Origin: Scilla litardierei
Taxonomy: Eukaryota; Streptophyta; Magnoliopsida; Asparagales; Asparagaceae
Length of the DNA: 64,000 bases
Reading direction: 5' to 3'
Assembly (NCBI GenBank): GCA_030789695.1
Contig: CM061132.1
Span: 154,796,817-154,860,816, forward strand
Shown here: positions 1 to 11,300 of the stretch, piece by piece
Layout: every line of letters begins with the position of its first letter
How positions within the stretch are numbered: position 1 is the stretch's first letter
Position numbers and translations under genes: made by a program
Notes under the pieces: generated by a model
Told to the model about the DNA's origin: nothing
The model's input: only the letters and a program-made list of their open reading frames with translations
The model's database searches: none

Positions 1-1117
1 ACATTTGCAGGAAATAAACATAATAAATTTTGGTCACTTTGACGTACCTAAATTCTTTAAACATAAGACATAATATAAAACAAATCCAATTCTCAAGATT
101 AAAAACTTTCCTAAACATGAGCAGAATTCTTTGTTTTAAGTAAATTATTAGTTTTGCTCATCAAATAATAATGCGATTTATTGGCCCATCAAAATATTAA
201 GGCTAAACTATTAAGAATGTACAAGTGCCCATAATAATTTGCCTTCTTAATTAATCAAAATCGTAATCAAGTTAATCAGAACATTATCAAAACATAATTA
301 AACATTTAATTCATGTCAAGTGATGATCCGTGTAGCCTCTGTTTCATTATTCAGGCCTAGTTGCCCCATTGCAAAATGCAAAACCAACAGACCCATGTTG
401 ATCAAATGGATGAGCCCAAAACCCACATGCGCACATGCGTGCTAACTGCAACGCCAGGCGGGCCATAAAACGATGGTCAAGGCCCACAGGCTGACACATT
501 AATGTTTTTGATTAATAACTATTAATTCATCGGTATTTAATCAAAACGCACAGGTGGACAGGCCGCAACAAAGTGACAGAATAATTATTGCTGAAATAAG
601 TGGCGGGCCGCAGGGCAAGTTCTGTAATAATTAAGTGATTTAAACATAATAATTAAGTGACAAAAACTCAATTAATTACATTACAGGAAAGTTAATAATT
701 ATGATCGAAATAAAGAGAAAATCATGTATAGATGAATAGATTAAAAAGCAGTTTCCTAATTATCTAACATAATGGTGTCAAGACATTTAATGAAGTGCAG
801 AGAATTAGCTGCATACACAAAGCCAGCATTGTGTTGTGCACAGAAAACAACATAAATATATTTCTCAGCGGCATCTAAACAAAGATATCTCATTCGGCGT
901 ATTGGTCTTCAGGTTAATGCATGCATTCTGCTGGTTGCAGGATCAAAGCCTACAAGCTTCAGTTTCTTCATTTTTTAATTTATAATTATAAATCATGCAA
1001 ACATCGCCATATTAATTAGTTATTAAGCATAAATGAATTAGTGATAACTTTAACGGCATACAAATTGTGTACGCCATAACTAAGAGACAAGATAATTAGG
1101 AAACATAAACATCAATT
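1..1117. other. Non-coding AT-rich DNA, probable retroelement leader
   Basis: No open frame or exon can be supported here. The stretch is AT-rich but is broken at about 350-490 and 550-620 by short G/C patches built on GGCC or GGGCC (for example AAGGCCCACAGGC near 480). This resembles the leader of Copia-2 near 57.5 kb, so it may be the leader of another Copia copy into which Copia-1 inserted. That is an inference from composition only. Confidence 0.35.
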
Positions 1118-1311
1118 TGTTAGGAAATAGATAGAATGAGTAACCATGGCTTAAAGCTATGGTACTCTATTTATTCATATGAGTGGAAAACAAAGAGTCA
1201 TGGGATACCAAAATACATAGTATACCAAAGGTCCTATAATTAAACTCACTAATGATGGACTAATGGAGGGATATGATGAGGGGAGGCCAAAGGCCTCCCT
1301 CATTCATAACA
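1118..1311 (-). repeat. 3' LTR of Copia-1 (194 bp)
   Basis: It begins TGTTA and ends AACA. It shares GAGTAACCATGGCT-like and GGGAGGCCAAAGGCCTCCC blocks with the 169-bp LTRs of Copia-2, so the two belong to one short-LTR family. The GGGAGGCC/GGCCTCCC arms form a hairpin with a 3-base loop near the 5' end of the LTR in element orientation. Without a second LTR copy neither its age nor its TSD can be read. Confidence 0.85.
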
Positions 1312-1496
1312 CTCCTATTTATCCATCCATTACTTTGGTCTTAGCGTAATTTGCTAAGGGGGTGTATACTTCTGGATCCAGAGTAATCGTGTTTGCCTCG
1401 TTAAAACCTTAGTTGTGGAAAACTCAGTAGGAGAAACCAACAGCTTAAGGAAAAAGAGTGCAACATACAAGTTACTCCCCCTTATCCATACAAGCT
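1312..1496 (-). other. Conserved 3' non-coding block of Copia-1
   Basis: This lies between the RNase H stop codon and the LTR. It contains TGCCTCGTTAAAACCTTA, then GTGGAAAACTCAGTAGGAGA and a CTCCCCCTTA tract. Copia-2 has the same arrangement at 44880-45020. It is non-coding in both elements yet better preserved than the neighbouring coding DNA. Confidence 0.6.
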
Positions 1497-1991
1497 TCAG
1501 GCTTGTAGGTCTTTCAGCTGTCTCATACCGATTCCTTTTACAAGTTTTACAAAAATACATCTCGATAAAGATTTAGTAAAAAGATCAGCTAAGTTGTTGC
1601 AGGACTGGATCTGTTGAATCTTGACCTCATCGTTCTTCTGTAGATCGTGTGTCCAGAAGAATTTGGGAGAAATGTGTTTTGTTCTGTCGCCTTTGATGTA
1701 GCCCTTTTTGAGTTGTGCTATGCATGTTGTGTTATCTTCAAATAAGACAGTGGGCTCAAGATCACCAGTCTTCAGGCCGGTGGTATCAAGGATATGTTGG
1801 ACGACGGAGCGAAGCCAGAAACACTCTTTGCTTGCTTCGTGGATGGCAATGAGTTCAATGTGGTTGGATGATGTCGCTTTCGTGATTTGCTTTAATCTCC
1901 ATGAAATAGCAGTCCCGCCATAGGTAAACACAGCCAGTTTGTGATTTTGCTGTGTGAGGATCAGATAGGTAACCTGCATCAGCATAACCAA
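1497..1991 (-). pseudogene. Copia-1 RNase H domain
   Basis: A 164-codon open frame covers the Copia RNase H, which degrades the RNA strand during reverse transcription. Recognisable features are GGTAISWRLKQ near residue 27, SSNHIELIAIHEASKE near residue 41, and the C-terminal HISPKFFW and NLADLFTKSL signatures. In the parent polyprotein this would be continuous with the RT. Here it is separated by a stop or frameshift at about 1992-2011. The initiating Met of the frame is only the first in-frame ATG, not a true start. Confidence 0.85.
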
Positions 1992-2011
1992 GTAACTGGG
2001 AGGAGGAACCT

Positions 2012-2945
2012 CTAGTAGTATAGTTCCAAATCTATAGAACCCTGGAAGTAGCGTAGAAGATGCTTTACTCTGTTCAAGTGGCGCTTTGTAGGCGCAGCAC
2101 TGTGTCTGGCAAGTAGATTAACTGCGAATGATATATTGGGACGCGTGCAGTTTGCCAGATATAGAAGTGCTCCAATGGCACTGAGGTATGGTACTTCAGG
2201 ACCCAGTAACTCCTCCACCTCTTCCAGCGACCGGAAGAGGTCCTTATGAATATCCAGTGATCTCACGACCATAGGAGTACTTAAAGGATGACATTGATCC
2301 ACTTGTATAGTTTGATTGGTGTAACAGGATTCCATCTAGTACGTGTTCAATCTGTAAGCCAAGACAATACCTCGTTTTGCCTAGGTCTTTCATTTCGAAG
2401 GTATGCTTTAGGCGTTCAGATATCTCATTGATCTCTGCTGGAGATCCTATGAGATTTAAGTCGTCAACATATACTGCGACGATCACAAATCTCGTTTCCG
2501 TTCTTTTGATAAAGATACACGGGCAGACTTCATTGTTTGTGAATTCTTGTTGTGCAAGGAAAACGCTTAGTCTGTTATACCACATCTTTCCTGATTGCTT
2601 TAGACCATACAATGATCTTTGAAGCCTTATCGAGAAGACGTCCCGAGGTCTCTCTTTCATCTCTGGAGGTAAATTAAACCCATCTGGAAGTCTTATATAA
2701 ATTTCTTTATCTATATCGCCATATAGATATGCAGTCACAACGTCCATGAGCTGCATTTTTAGGTTTTCCAGAGATGATATGCTAAGCAAGAATCGGAAAG
2801 TGATCGCATCCATGACTGGGGAATATGTATCATCATAATCAATTGCCGGTCTTTGGAAAAATCCCTGTGCTACAAGGCGTGCCTTGTAGCGTACGATCAC
2901 ATTTTCTTCATTTCTTTTTCTGATGAAGACCCACTTATATCCCAC
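2012..2945 (-). pseudogene. Copia-1 reverse transcriptase (broken)
   Basis: Two overlapping frames (2244-2945 and 2012-2335) together cover a Copia RVT_2 domain. The upstream frame starts with YKWVFIRKRN and carries RYKARLVAQGF, the YDDTYSPV motif, LYGLKQSG and the catalytic YVDD box (AVYVDDLNLIG). It then leaves frame near 2290. The second frame carries PLSTPMVVRSL and PYLSAIGALLYLANCTRP, the usual link to RNase H. The frameshift destroys function, but all main motifs are still readable, which suggests only moderate age. Confidence 0.88.
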
Positions 2946-2966
2946 AGGTTTAACACCTATAGGTGT

Positions 2967-3926
2967 TTAGACTACTGGTCCAAAGACTTTACGTTTCAAG
3001 AGTGAGTCCAGCTCTACTCTTATTGCATCGTCCCACTTTGGCCAATCATCACTGCGTTTACATTCCGCTAGAGATCGTGGTTCGACGTCATCGTCGTATT
3101 CAGCGACGTAAACTGCAATAGCGAACGCAAAATCGTCGACGACGACTGTGCTATTTCTGTCCAGTACCTCTCCAGTATGTACGTAATTTAATGATGTTTC
3201 TCCTATTGTTTCCTCTGCAAGGAAAATAAGGAGCGGAGAGGTCGCTGGTCTGAGCTCAGCATTCTGTGGAGGGATCATCTTATTATCGCCAGGAATCTTC
3301 CTCATTTGAGGAACTTTATCTTTTGAACCTGGCAGGCGTCCTCTTTTCAATTGAGGTACAGCCAATTCTGCTGCCGGTGGATTGCATCCATCTTTGGAGA
3401 TGTCAAGCCTAGCTGGCGTGTTGGCGGCAGGGACGTGTGAACGAACAATCTTTTGGTTGTCCGTAAATTTATCCGGTAGAAGGTGTACTGTGTTCTGAAT
3501 GTAAAAGATCTTCAGGATCTTATCTTTACACAGATTAGTACGCGGATCATAAAGAGACAAAGACTTATTGTCCCAAGAAATGGTATCGGAAGCGTCAGGC
3601 TTCTTAGAATGTGTGCCCAGTTTTGGAAAAGTTTTCTCATGGAATTCACGGTCATCAAGACGTGCATTAAATGCGTCCCCCGTGAGAGGTTCCAGGTATC
3701 TAATAATAGAGGGCGAATCAAACCCAATATAGATACTAAGACGACACTGAGGACCCATTTTGGTCCTCTGAGATGGTGCTATTGGGACATATACCGCACA
3801 ACCAAATACTCTCAAATGAGAGATATCTAGGGGTGCACCATATGCTAGCTGCATCGGGGATAATATATGGCCACCTGAGGGTCTTATCCTAATCAGCGTT
3901 GCAGCATGCAATATAGCATGCCCCAA
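2967..3926 (-). pseudogene. Copia-1 integrase C-terminus and linker
   Basis: A 319-codon frame begins just after the integrase catalytic core with HAILHAATLIRIRP and SPMQLAYGAPLDISHLRVFG, the standard Copia integrase tail. It continues through a variable, charged linker to the RT entry near SDDWPKWDDAIRVELDSLLK. It is separated from the RT frame by an in-frame stop at about 2967. Copia-2 carries the homologous segment at 54143-54846, so the two copies can be aligned directly. Confidence 0.82.
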
Positions 3927-4026
3927 GCTTCCACAGACAACTGGGATTGCATGAGCAATGGACGTGCAATCCGTTGGAGTCTCTTTATAAGAGACTCTGC
4001 TAATCCATTCTGGGTGTGAACATGTG

Positions 4027-4650
4027 CTACAAGATATTCAACTTCAATACATGTTGCCCGACAATAGTCCTCGAAGACTTGCGAAGTGAATTCACCCGCA
4101 TTATCAAGACGTAATTTTTTGATATGATTATCGGGAAATGAGCCCGTAACCTAATTATTTGTGCCAATAGCTTTGGAAAAGTTAGGTTGCGAGTGGACAA
4201 TAGGCACACATAAGACCATTTTGTGGATACATCAATCAGTACCATGAAATACCAAAATGGGCAACTTGCAGGGTGAATAGGCCCGCAAATGTCGCCATGC
4301 ATTCTCTCTAGGAAGCCAGGAGACTCTAATCCCACTTTCAAGAGGGAGGATCTCGTTATTAGTTTTCCCTGAAAACAAGGGGACAAGGAAATTCACCCTT
4401 TTGGAGAATCCTCAGGCTCTTCAAATTACGTCCACGGGATTCAGAGATAATGTGACGTATCATAGCTGATCCGGGGTGACTAAGTCTATTGTGCCAGAGT
4501 TGAAACTCTGGCAATGAAAGGCACTTCTGGTGCTCAGTCATATTGGCTTTTATTGGTTGAATATACGTGTGGTAGAGAGCCGATGGGAGTCCCTTAAATC
4601 GTTCGTAGATGGACTTCTAGCCATCTTCTTGATGAGTCACATACATATCA
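4027..4650 (-). pseudogene. Copia-1 GAG-pre-integrase and integrase core (first lineage)
   Basis: The frame at 4359-4541 carries LWHNRLSHPGSAMIRHI, the start of the GAG-pre-integrase zinc-binding module. The frame at 4027-4386 continues with LERMHGDICGPIHPA and LRLDNAGEF-like sequence (frameshifted), the integrase core up to its second and third acidic residues. These match Copia-2 at 55061-55279. Homology to Copia-2 is traceable on - up to about 4640 and then stops abruptly. Confidence 0.75.
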
Positions 4651-5352
4651 TGTTGGTTTTCTTATCATGTTGGTTTTCTGCTTCGGCGTCGGCCTTGTAT
4701 TTAATAAACATCTCTTCTGCTTCGTATTTAGTTATAAGAATGTACACTCTAGTGAACCTAGAGTAATCATCAACAAATGTGATATTAATGTTTTCCTCCT
4801 TTGCTCCTGGTATATTTGAAATCAGCTTAGTTCGTATGAATTAGTTCGAGAAGGTCCGATTGCCTAGTAGAGACAGGTTTACATGGTTTTTAGTAAACTT
4901 AGCTTCTACACAAACATGGCAGTTGGAGAACTCTGTGGAGCTTACTGCAGGTATTAGGGCCAAGTTCATTAGCCTTTTAATTAATGCAATATTGACATGC
5001 TCTAGTCGGCCATGCCATAAATCTAAAGACTCGGCAATATAAACAGAAGTATTTTTATTCAAAATTTCAGAAACAACATTAAGAATACATACTCACTCAG
5101 ATACCTCTTTCCTACAAAGTCCCCACTGCGAGTAGTTACAACATTGTCAGCCTCAAAAATAAGTTTCAGTCCAACCTTATTCAGTAAGGAACCCGACACG
5201 AGGTTGCGACGTAGTGATGGGACGTACATGCCTTTGTTGAGGAATAAGGTCTTTCCTGAAGTGAGTTGCAGCAAGATCGTACCTCTACCAGCAACTCCAG
5301 TAGCGGTTGAGTTTTCCATGAAGAAGCATTCTGTCCCCCCACAACACATCAA
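4651..5352 (-). pseudogene. Second, unlike Copia protease and pre-integrase segment
   Basis: This contains a protease tail (5059-5352: LQLTSGKTLFLNKGMYVPSL, NLVSGSLLNKVGL), a second GAG-pre-integrase (4841-5062: LWHGRLEHVNIALIKRL with a CHVC pair) and the start of a second integrase core (about 4690-4840: FVDDYSRFTRVYILITKYEA). The pre-integrase module therefore occurs twice in this locus, and the two copies are not alike. This segment belongs to another Copia lineage fused to Copia-1, either by recombination or by deletion between neighbouring elements. Confidence 0.7.
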
Positions 5353-6398
5353 TGCTTCTGCTGATAACCTTCTCTTACAGTCTCAGTATTATACCTATGT
5401 TTCTTGCAATTTGAAAGCAATTGCGGCTCGATTTCGGTGGTAATCGATCTCGCCGGTTGCTCTCGAAGATTAACATAGCAGCCTTTATATGCGTCCATTC
5501 GCTGTTAGAAGCTTTGGAGTTTGCACAAGACACCTAGGAGTGAGAAGGAAAAATATGGAGAAGAAATGAAAAGAGACGAAGACTTTCTGCCTTTTTCCAT
5601 AAGGGATGAGGCATGAATATATAGATGAATTAAAAAAAGAGTTGTTTCAGAATTTCAAACGGCCATATAATAAGCGCGTAATAAAGCGGGGCTACTAATG
5701 CCGTAATAAAACGGGGATATTATTGATGTAACAGCTACAACAATTAATCAAACGTTTAGAATCTGAGACATCAATGGGCTAGGTCCAAAAAAAGAAAGAC
5801 ACGATGTCCAAAAGGAAAGTCGCGTGCACCACGTTCATGGCACGGCACGACTGGCGGCGGCATGCGCGTGTGGTGGACTCATACTCATGTAAGTTATATC
5901 TCCTTCACAAAAGAGTGGTACCCCTTGGGACACATCACCCAAGTCTCAACAAATCCCTAATATACTCCCCCAAGGCAACTTTTCCAAGCAATGTTGGGCT
6001 AAAGAATTAACTAAAGAATTAGTGTGAATAAAACAAAGGCTTTTGAGAGCCATTCTTTCCAACACCTCTATCTTTTCTCACAGTGGGAATCCACAGTGGA
6101 AAAGGATGATTCCATATCCGGATTGAATTAGACTACATTTCCCATATAAGTCAGAGCTAAAGAACCAAAGGGGCACATCCAAGACCATGTGCAAGGAGTC
6201 CTATTCAAATTGGACTATGAATCCAATAGTGCTTCTAGTATTATGAGAAGTTATCTTCAGGTAACCACATGGTGAGGTTCAAACATGTGACAGTGGCCAA
6301 TGAAGTTCGGTGCTGAGACAATTAACATTGATGGTTTTATTAATATTTCACATGCATGACTGACCAAAAACTGTCCCTTCACTTGATCTGATATGCAG
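5353..6398. other. Non-coding stretch between Copia-1 and the kinase exon
   Basis: I see no LTR, exon or long open frame. Near 5460-5720 there is low-complexity A/T sequence, and near 5880-6080 there is an unidentified moderately GC stretch. The last bases form a good splice acceptor (ATCTGATATGCAG at 6386-6398), so at least the right part is intron of the kinase gene. Confidence 0.5.
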
Positions 6399-7004
6399 GC
6401 TCGTCCCTTGTTCAAGGATCGAAGGAAGTTTCCTACGATGGCTGACCCATTAATGCAAGGCCGTTTTCCTATGAGAGGCCTATACCAAGCGCTTGCAGTT
6501 GCAGCAATGTGCTTACAGGAACAAGCAGCTACTCGGCCTCTTATTGGCGATGTTGTCACTGCACTCACATACCTGGCATCACAAACCTATGATCCAAATG
6601 CTGCTTCTTGTCATAGTAACCAAATCAGCCCATCCACACCAATGACCAAAGAGGAGCATAGAGGCCTCGACAATCCACGTGCTATTGATTCACCGCGGCG
6701 GAAGTCTCCAGTCTGGAGGCAGAGAGACGATCTACGTGGGGTGAACTTTCATTGCGAGGTTGGCAGAGGCGACGCAGGTGGTGGCTCTGGAAGGAAGGGT
6801 GACCCAGAGGAAGCAGAAGCAAATGAGTCTTCTTACAGGGACAGTCCAGTGCATTTGGGAAGGGGAAAAGATGCACACAAGGCTCTCAACCGAGATATTG
6901 ATAGAGAGCGTGCCATTGCAGAGGCCAAGGTTTGGGGAGAGAGTTGGAGGGAGAGAAGACGATCAAATGCAGCTGGTAGCTTTGACGGCACAACAAGTAG
7001 GTAA
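6399..7004 (+). CDS. Last exon of an RLCK-VII (PBL27/PBS1-like) protein kinase
   Basis: The exon encodes the C-terminal end of a receptor-like cytoplasmic kinase. It opens with ARPLFKDRRKFPTMADPLMQ, continues with RFPMRGLYQALAVAAMC and EQAATRPLIGDVVTALTYLA, which is kinase subdomain X-XI with its invariant Arg. A polar tail of about 130 residues ends with RERAIAEAKVWGESWRERRR. This tail is characteristic of Arabidopsis PBL27 and close relatives, which relay chitin and immune-receptor signals at the plasma membrane. I place the start at the 3' splice site rather than at the ATG three codons before the Arg, because that ATG lies inside the acceptor. The exon is open throughout and ends in TAA. 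The upstream exons (ATP site, catalytic loop, N-myristoylation signal) are not in the 6.4 kb to the left, which is filled by Copia-1. Either the intron is very long or the 5' half is lost. Confidence 0.88.
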   Translation, partial: ARPLFKDRRKFPTMADPLMQGRFPMRGLYQALAVAAMCLQEQAATRPLIGDVVTALTYLASQTYDPNAASCHSNQISPSTPMTKEEHRGLDNPRAIDSPRRKSPVWRQRDDLRGVNFHCEVGRGDAGGGSGRKGDPEEAEANESSYRDSPVHLGRGKDAHKALNRDIDRERAIAEAKVWGESWRERRRSNAAGSFDGTTSR

Positions 7005-7510
7005 GATGCTTCTACGCGTGGCAAATTTGTGTGCAAGAGCTCAGGGGTCAGATTTTTCATTTTGGGTCCATTTTCCCTCTTGTATATAAAGGTCGATTTT
7101 CCTGGGGACCATTGGGGGCTTAATTTTTTGAGTTGAAAATTCAGACAAAAACGTGGTCATAGTTTTGTTCCATAAATTTATCTTATTATAGTTCGCTTCG
7201 GCTACTGCAAAGGATATGCTGTATATCACATCAAACAGTTGAGTATCAAATTTCCATGTTTTTGTTTATTTATGGGCAGCCTGATTCTAGCTAAATGCTA
7301 GTTTTTCGTGCATTACTGATCAGAATTGTTCAAAGTCTTTTGTGGGTGTTCTGCTATATTTAGCATGAGTTGCTGCTTTTATTCTAGAATAAGGTTAGTA
7401 AGCTGTGCACTCTTCAAGAACCAGCAGGAACAAGATCTTTGATGCTGTAGGATTGCAATGCTTCTTTGATGCACAATAAGATTCACGTATATCTGAAAGG
7501 GTTAATTACT
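7005..7510 (+). other. Probable 3' UTR and downstream spacer of the kinase gene
   Basis: AT-rich DNA follows the kinase stop codon. No polyadenylation site can be fixed with confidence and no other gene is visible. Confidence 0.4.
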
Positions 7511-7770
7511 TTAATTACACATGTACTATCAGCCTATGTAATTTAAACTCACATTGTATTACCATTGTCTAGTTAACACCCTTTGGATGATGGTTTAATT
7601 TCCGTTAGCTTAGGTTGGTGCACTAGATTAAACATTTTAATCATTGTTAAATTATATTAAACAAGTGTAGTTTCTCGATTCTAATTTAACATTTACTAAC
7701 TAGAAAATGATAATACATGGTCGTTTAAACTAAATGGACACTGATAGTACATGTGTGTCTAAACTAAATA
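7511..7770. mobile_element. Foldback MITE-like element
   Basis: The left arm (7511-7577, TTAATTACACATGTACTATC...) and right arm (7696-7770, ...GATAGTACATGTGTGTCTAA) are imperfect inverted repeats of about 65 bp around a 120-bp AT-rich centre. The two arms share ACATGTACTATCAG and the block around CATTNTCTAGTTA. No coding capacity is present. It lies in the spacer between the two convergent host genes, a common place for small inverted-repeat elements. Confidence 0.65.
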
Positions 7771-8339
7771 AACCTGTCTGAAATCTTCTCTATACCTTCC
7801 ACAGTCTCTTTTGTCAATCCAAATCCGTGATTGGCCTTTGTCAAGTTACCTTTTTCTGGACTAAAATCGATTAACAGAATGTTAAATTATCACTACATCT
7901 GCGTTGATAAAAGTACAGGAGAAAAATGAGAGAAGGTGAACAGGGTTTGCTAGTTCAGTAGCCCTAATGGATCAAAAATGGACCAGTCTGTCTCATTCTT
8001 TCAGTCTTTCTGAAAGTTCAAGCCTAGCTCGAGTGATTGCCTATGGCTGAAACGAGTAGAGATAACATGAGCTAGAAACAGGGATATCGAGTAGATTTTG
8101 GGGCCTTATTTGAGCCATTGTTATAAAAATAAATCAATATATATAGTTCACAATGAATATCTCCAAGAGCATGCGTATAATATACATTTTCATATTATGA
8201 CCAGACTAAATGACCATGTACATCATATACAGACAATATGTACACACCTTTCTATCAATATGCACACAAAGGGCATTCGAGGCCAGTTCACTGATTTCAT
8301 CTGAAGGATGAACAATTAGGGTCGCCTTCACTAATGATC
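7771..8339. other. Spacer between convergent genes, includes lipase 3' UTR
   Basis: AT-rich; I see no exon or repeat. The part just below 8340 must hold the 3' UTR of the lipase gene, but no polyadenylation signal stands out. Confidence 0.4.
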
Positions 8340-11300
8340 TTATAGAATTGCATCCTCTGAGCTACTTCCGTTGTTATTATGCTGTGAAACGAGCTTTAGA
8401 AACGACGGCATACTTGGGTCTCTGGACATGATGATGTTGCCAGCAGGGTCCATATGGTATTGCGTGAGTTTCTTGTTCATTACAATTCTACAAGAGCCCC
8501 AGCCATCCGCTGATAACTGGATACCGTAATATTCAAGATGATCCAAGATACTGGTCCCACTCACAGACCTTTTGTAAAGGGAACAAAGAATAAGAAAAAA
8601 AATAGGATGAGTGATGGTGAGGTTAAGGTCAAGCGATGTACCTGCTGCAAGATGGGTCTTCACCAGAGCCGTCACATATCTGCTCGATCAGGTACACGAG
8701 ACTTCCTATTCCAGCATTGTGGAGCCAAACCTGAAAAATTATTCCTAGTGAAGTTAAAAATAAGAATGCAACAAACAACATAACAAGGATAGTTGAGAAA
8801 TTTTCTTATTAATCAACAATGTTTGGATGAACTAAAAATGTCATGAAACCATAATTACTTCCGAGATTTAAGACAAATATGTTTAACGAAACAGCCGGGA
8901 AGTTGGCAAGATTATGCCAGTCGAGATTTCGAATGTTGCATTCATCAACAGCCTATAACTAGAAGATCAGATCATCGGATGATGATTCACGCATATAGCA
9001 TTGGTTGATAAATGAAAAGGCTCAAGCACCCAGGTGACTACACAAGTATGTATACAATTAAACTGAATTATCACTTAGTAAGGCACTTAAAACGATTTAC
9101 CTCTCGCGGAAAGTGATGGTACGTTTTCTGAGGGAAAATATAGTAGTATGGAGGTAAATGAGGCACCATGTCATGCCCATGTGTCACCCTAACTGTCTTT
9201 GGTACACGTTTGATGAAGTATGAAGCAAAAACAGCATTGCCTACTCGAGGTTGTCCAAATGTCATGAGTTGAACATCAGATGCTCCATTATTGACCTGTA
9301 AAGAAGATATATTGTTACTTGGGAAACAAAGTGATCATCTTCTATTGCAAATTTGCAGCACATTTACAACACACAGATTTCATATCCAGTAGACGGGAGC
9401 AAACAAAACATAAGGAAATTCTAATTTCGTTAATACGAAAGCACAACAAGAGGAGGCAGGGTTTCTGGTAGACAGGAATCTGGAGTCCGTAGCTAGAAGT
9501 CTGGTACTGTGGCTCCCTCACTACCCCCATGGCCCAACCGCGCAATCTATTTACAAGAAAAGGGGGGAAAGAGAGAAAAATACCCACCCACCGGTATATA
9601 TAGGTAGTACGTGTGAAATGGAGGGAGGTGGCAGCTCTACAGTGAATGCGGCTTCAGAGGCCCCACGACGGGGAACCACCAGGTAACTTTCTCCATATTC
9701 ATGTGTGGGGTTTTGTCTCTTCCTTTTTCTTTTTTTAAAATCATGAGCTTTACCCTCACTATTTGTGTTAATTTGTATGCATGCATGTTTCTACTCAAAT
9801 AAACCACACATGGTCCTCTCAGCCTTCTTTGTTTACAATAATCTCACATGCGTATTTCCATTGGCCTAGGGATTCATTGGGCCCTGCTGTTTTTGGCCAA
9901 ATTCCAGACTAATCCTTTCTAAAACCAATCCAAAATTGCTTGTAACATCTCAGAGTTAAACCAAGTTTTGAAATATTGGGTTCTCTGTTAAGAAAAATAG
10001 TCACATGTCAAAAAGAATAAATAAAGTGGACATAAATTGAAGTCCTTCATAATCATATAATGGCTTAAGCTTTTGAGTTATACTATCACATCACAGTTTA
10101 TATCTTCACACGTTTGACTTACGGTGAAACTCGCATCATGTTCTATCATGTTCTAACATGGCATCAAAACCATCAATCTAAATTTTCTTTGTCTTGATCT
10201 ATAACCTGACCAGTTTCTTCTCTAGTACATATGAACAAGCTTTCTTAAGTAGACATGGATTAGTTCTCCCATTCCCCAATACATGTAGATTGGTTCCTTC
10301 TCTAATGTATTGTTACTTTACAAACTCAAGGTGAATCCATTTTAAGTTTGACAGGGACTGTTAAGAATGTTAAGAAAAATAGTTTCATATCTGAAAGAAT
10401 GAAAAAAGTGAACATACATTGAAATTTAGGTCTTTACCTAATAGCTTTAGTTTCAGAAGTACATTGATGAGTTAGAGACTCTAATGTGCCAACCAATTGA
10501 TAGGACTGCCGTTGAAGGTCTTTTTAATTTTAATTTTAATTTTAGTTTTAGTTATTTTGAGTCTTTTTACTGATTTATAAGTATTTTAATATTTAATACC
10601 ACATCGGATGTGTGAAGAAGAGTATTGGTTTATAAGTCTATGTAAAAGCCACAAGACTAGTTTATATTAATCAATCAATCAATGCAAGAAATAAGAAATT
10701 TTCTCTAAAAACCTGAGAAAGGTTCATCCTCCTTGGTGAGAAGCTAAGAAATCCTAATTTATCAATTCTTCAACAAATATTTCCTAAATATTCAATCAAA
10801 TCCCTAAAATCCATCTCATCCTGCATCAACTTAGTATCAGAGCCAAAGATCCCACTTCACTCTTCCCGATTTTCTGATAAAAAAATCACAGAATCAGAAA
10901 AAACCCAACCCTACAACCACCACCGCCCAACCTCCTCCCTCTCCCTTCGATGAAATGCAACGCCCCTCTCCCCCAATCTCTTTAGCCAAAATAAAAAACA
11001 AAAACCTAGCACAAAACCTACCAACCGCCCGAGCCCACTCTCTTCTTCATGCGTCCTCTCTCCAATCATATGTGAGCCGCCGAACACATCGCCCATTTTG
11101 CTCTCTCCGACTTACCTTTCAAAAAAGGAAAAAAAATAATAAAAAAGACAGGAAAGCTACGTCCTCTATGTCCTCTGCGAACAACAATACCGCCGCCCTT
11201 GTTTTCTCCTTGCCGGTCTCTTTATAAAAAAACATCAAACCCTAGCACTAGCCAGTCGTCCCCCACAACCAAAACCCATGATGCCTCTCTTTCTCCCATG

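Larger units (their letters stand above)
1118..5352 (-). mobile_element. Copia-1: 5'-truncated Copia LTR retrotransposon
   Basis: The element runs right to left. Its 3' LTR is 1118-1311, followed inward by a purine tract (on -: GGATGGATAAATAGGAG), then RNase H, reverse transcriptase (RT), integrase and part of the protease region. The order protease-integrase-RT-RNase H defines Ty1/Copia. No gag and no matching right-hand LTR are found before the kinase exon at 6399, so the 5' end has been lost; the right limit given is that of the last recognisable coding segment. LTR and pol are closest to Copia-2 within this window. The part right of about 4650 looks like a different Copia lineage. Confidence 0.85.

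Noticed and set aside
6257..6568. 103-codon open frame on - over the kinase exon
   Set aside because: Antisense shadow of the RLCK exon and its acceptor.
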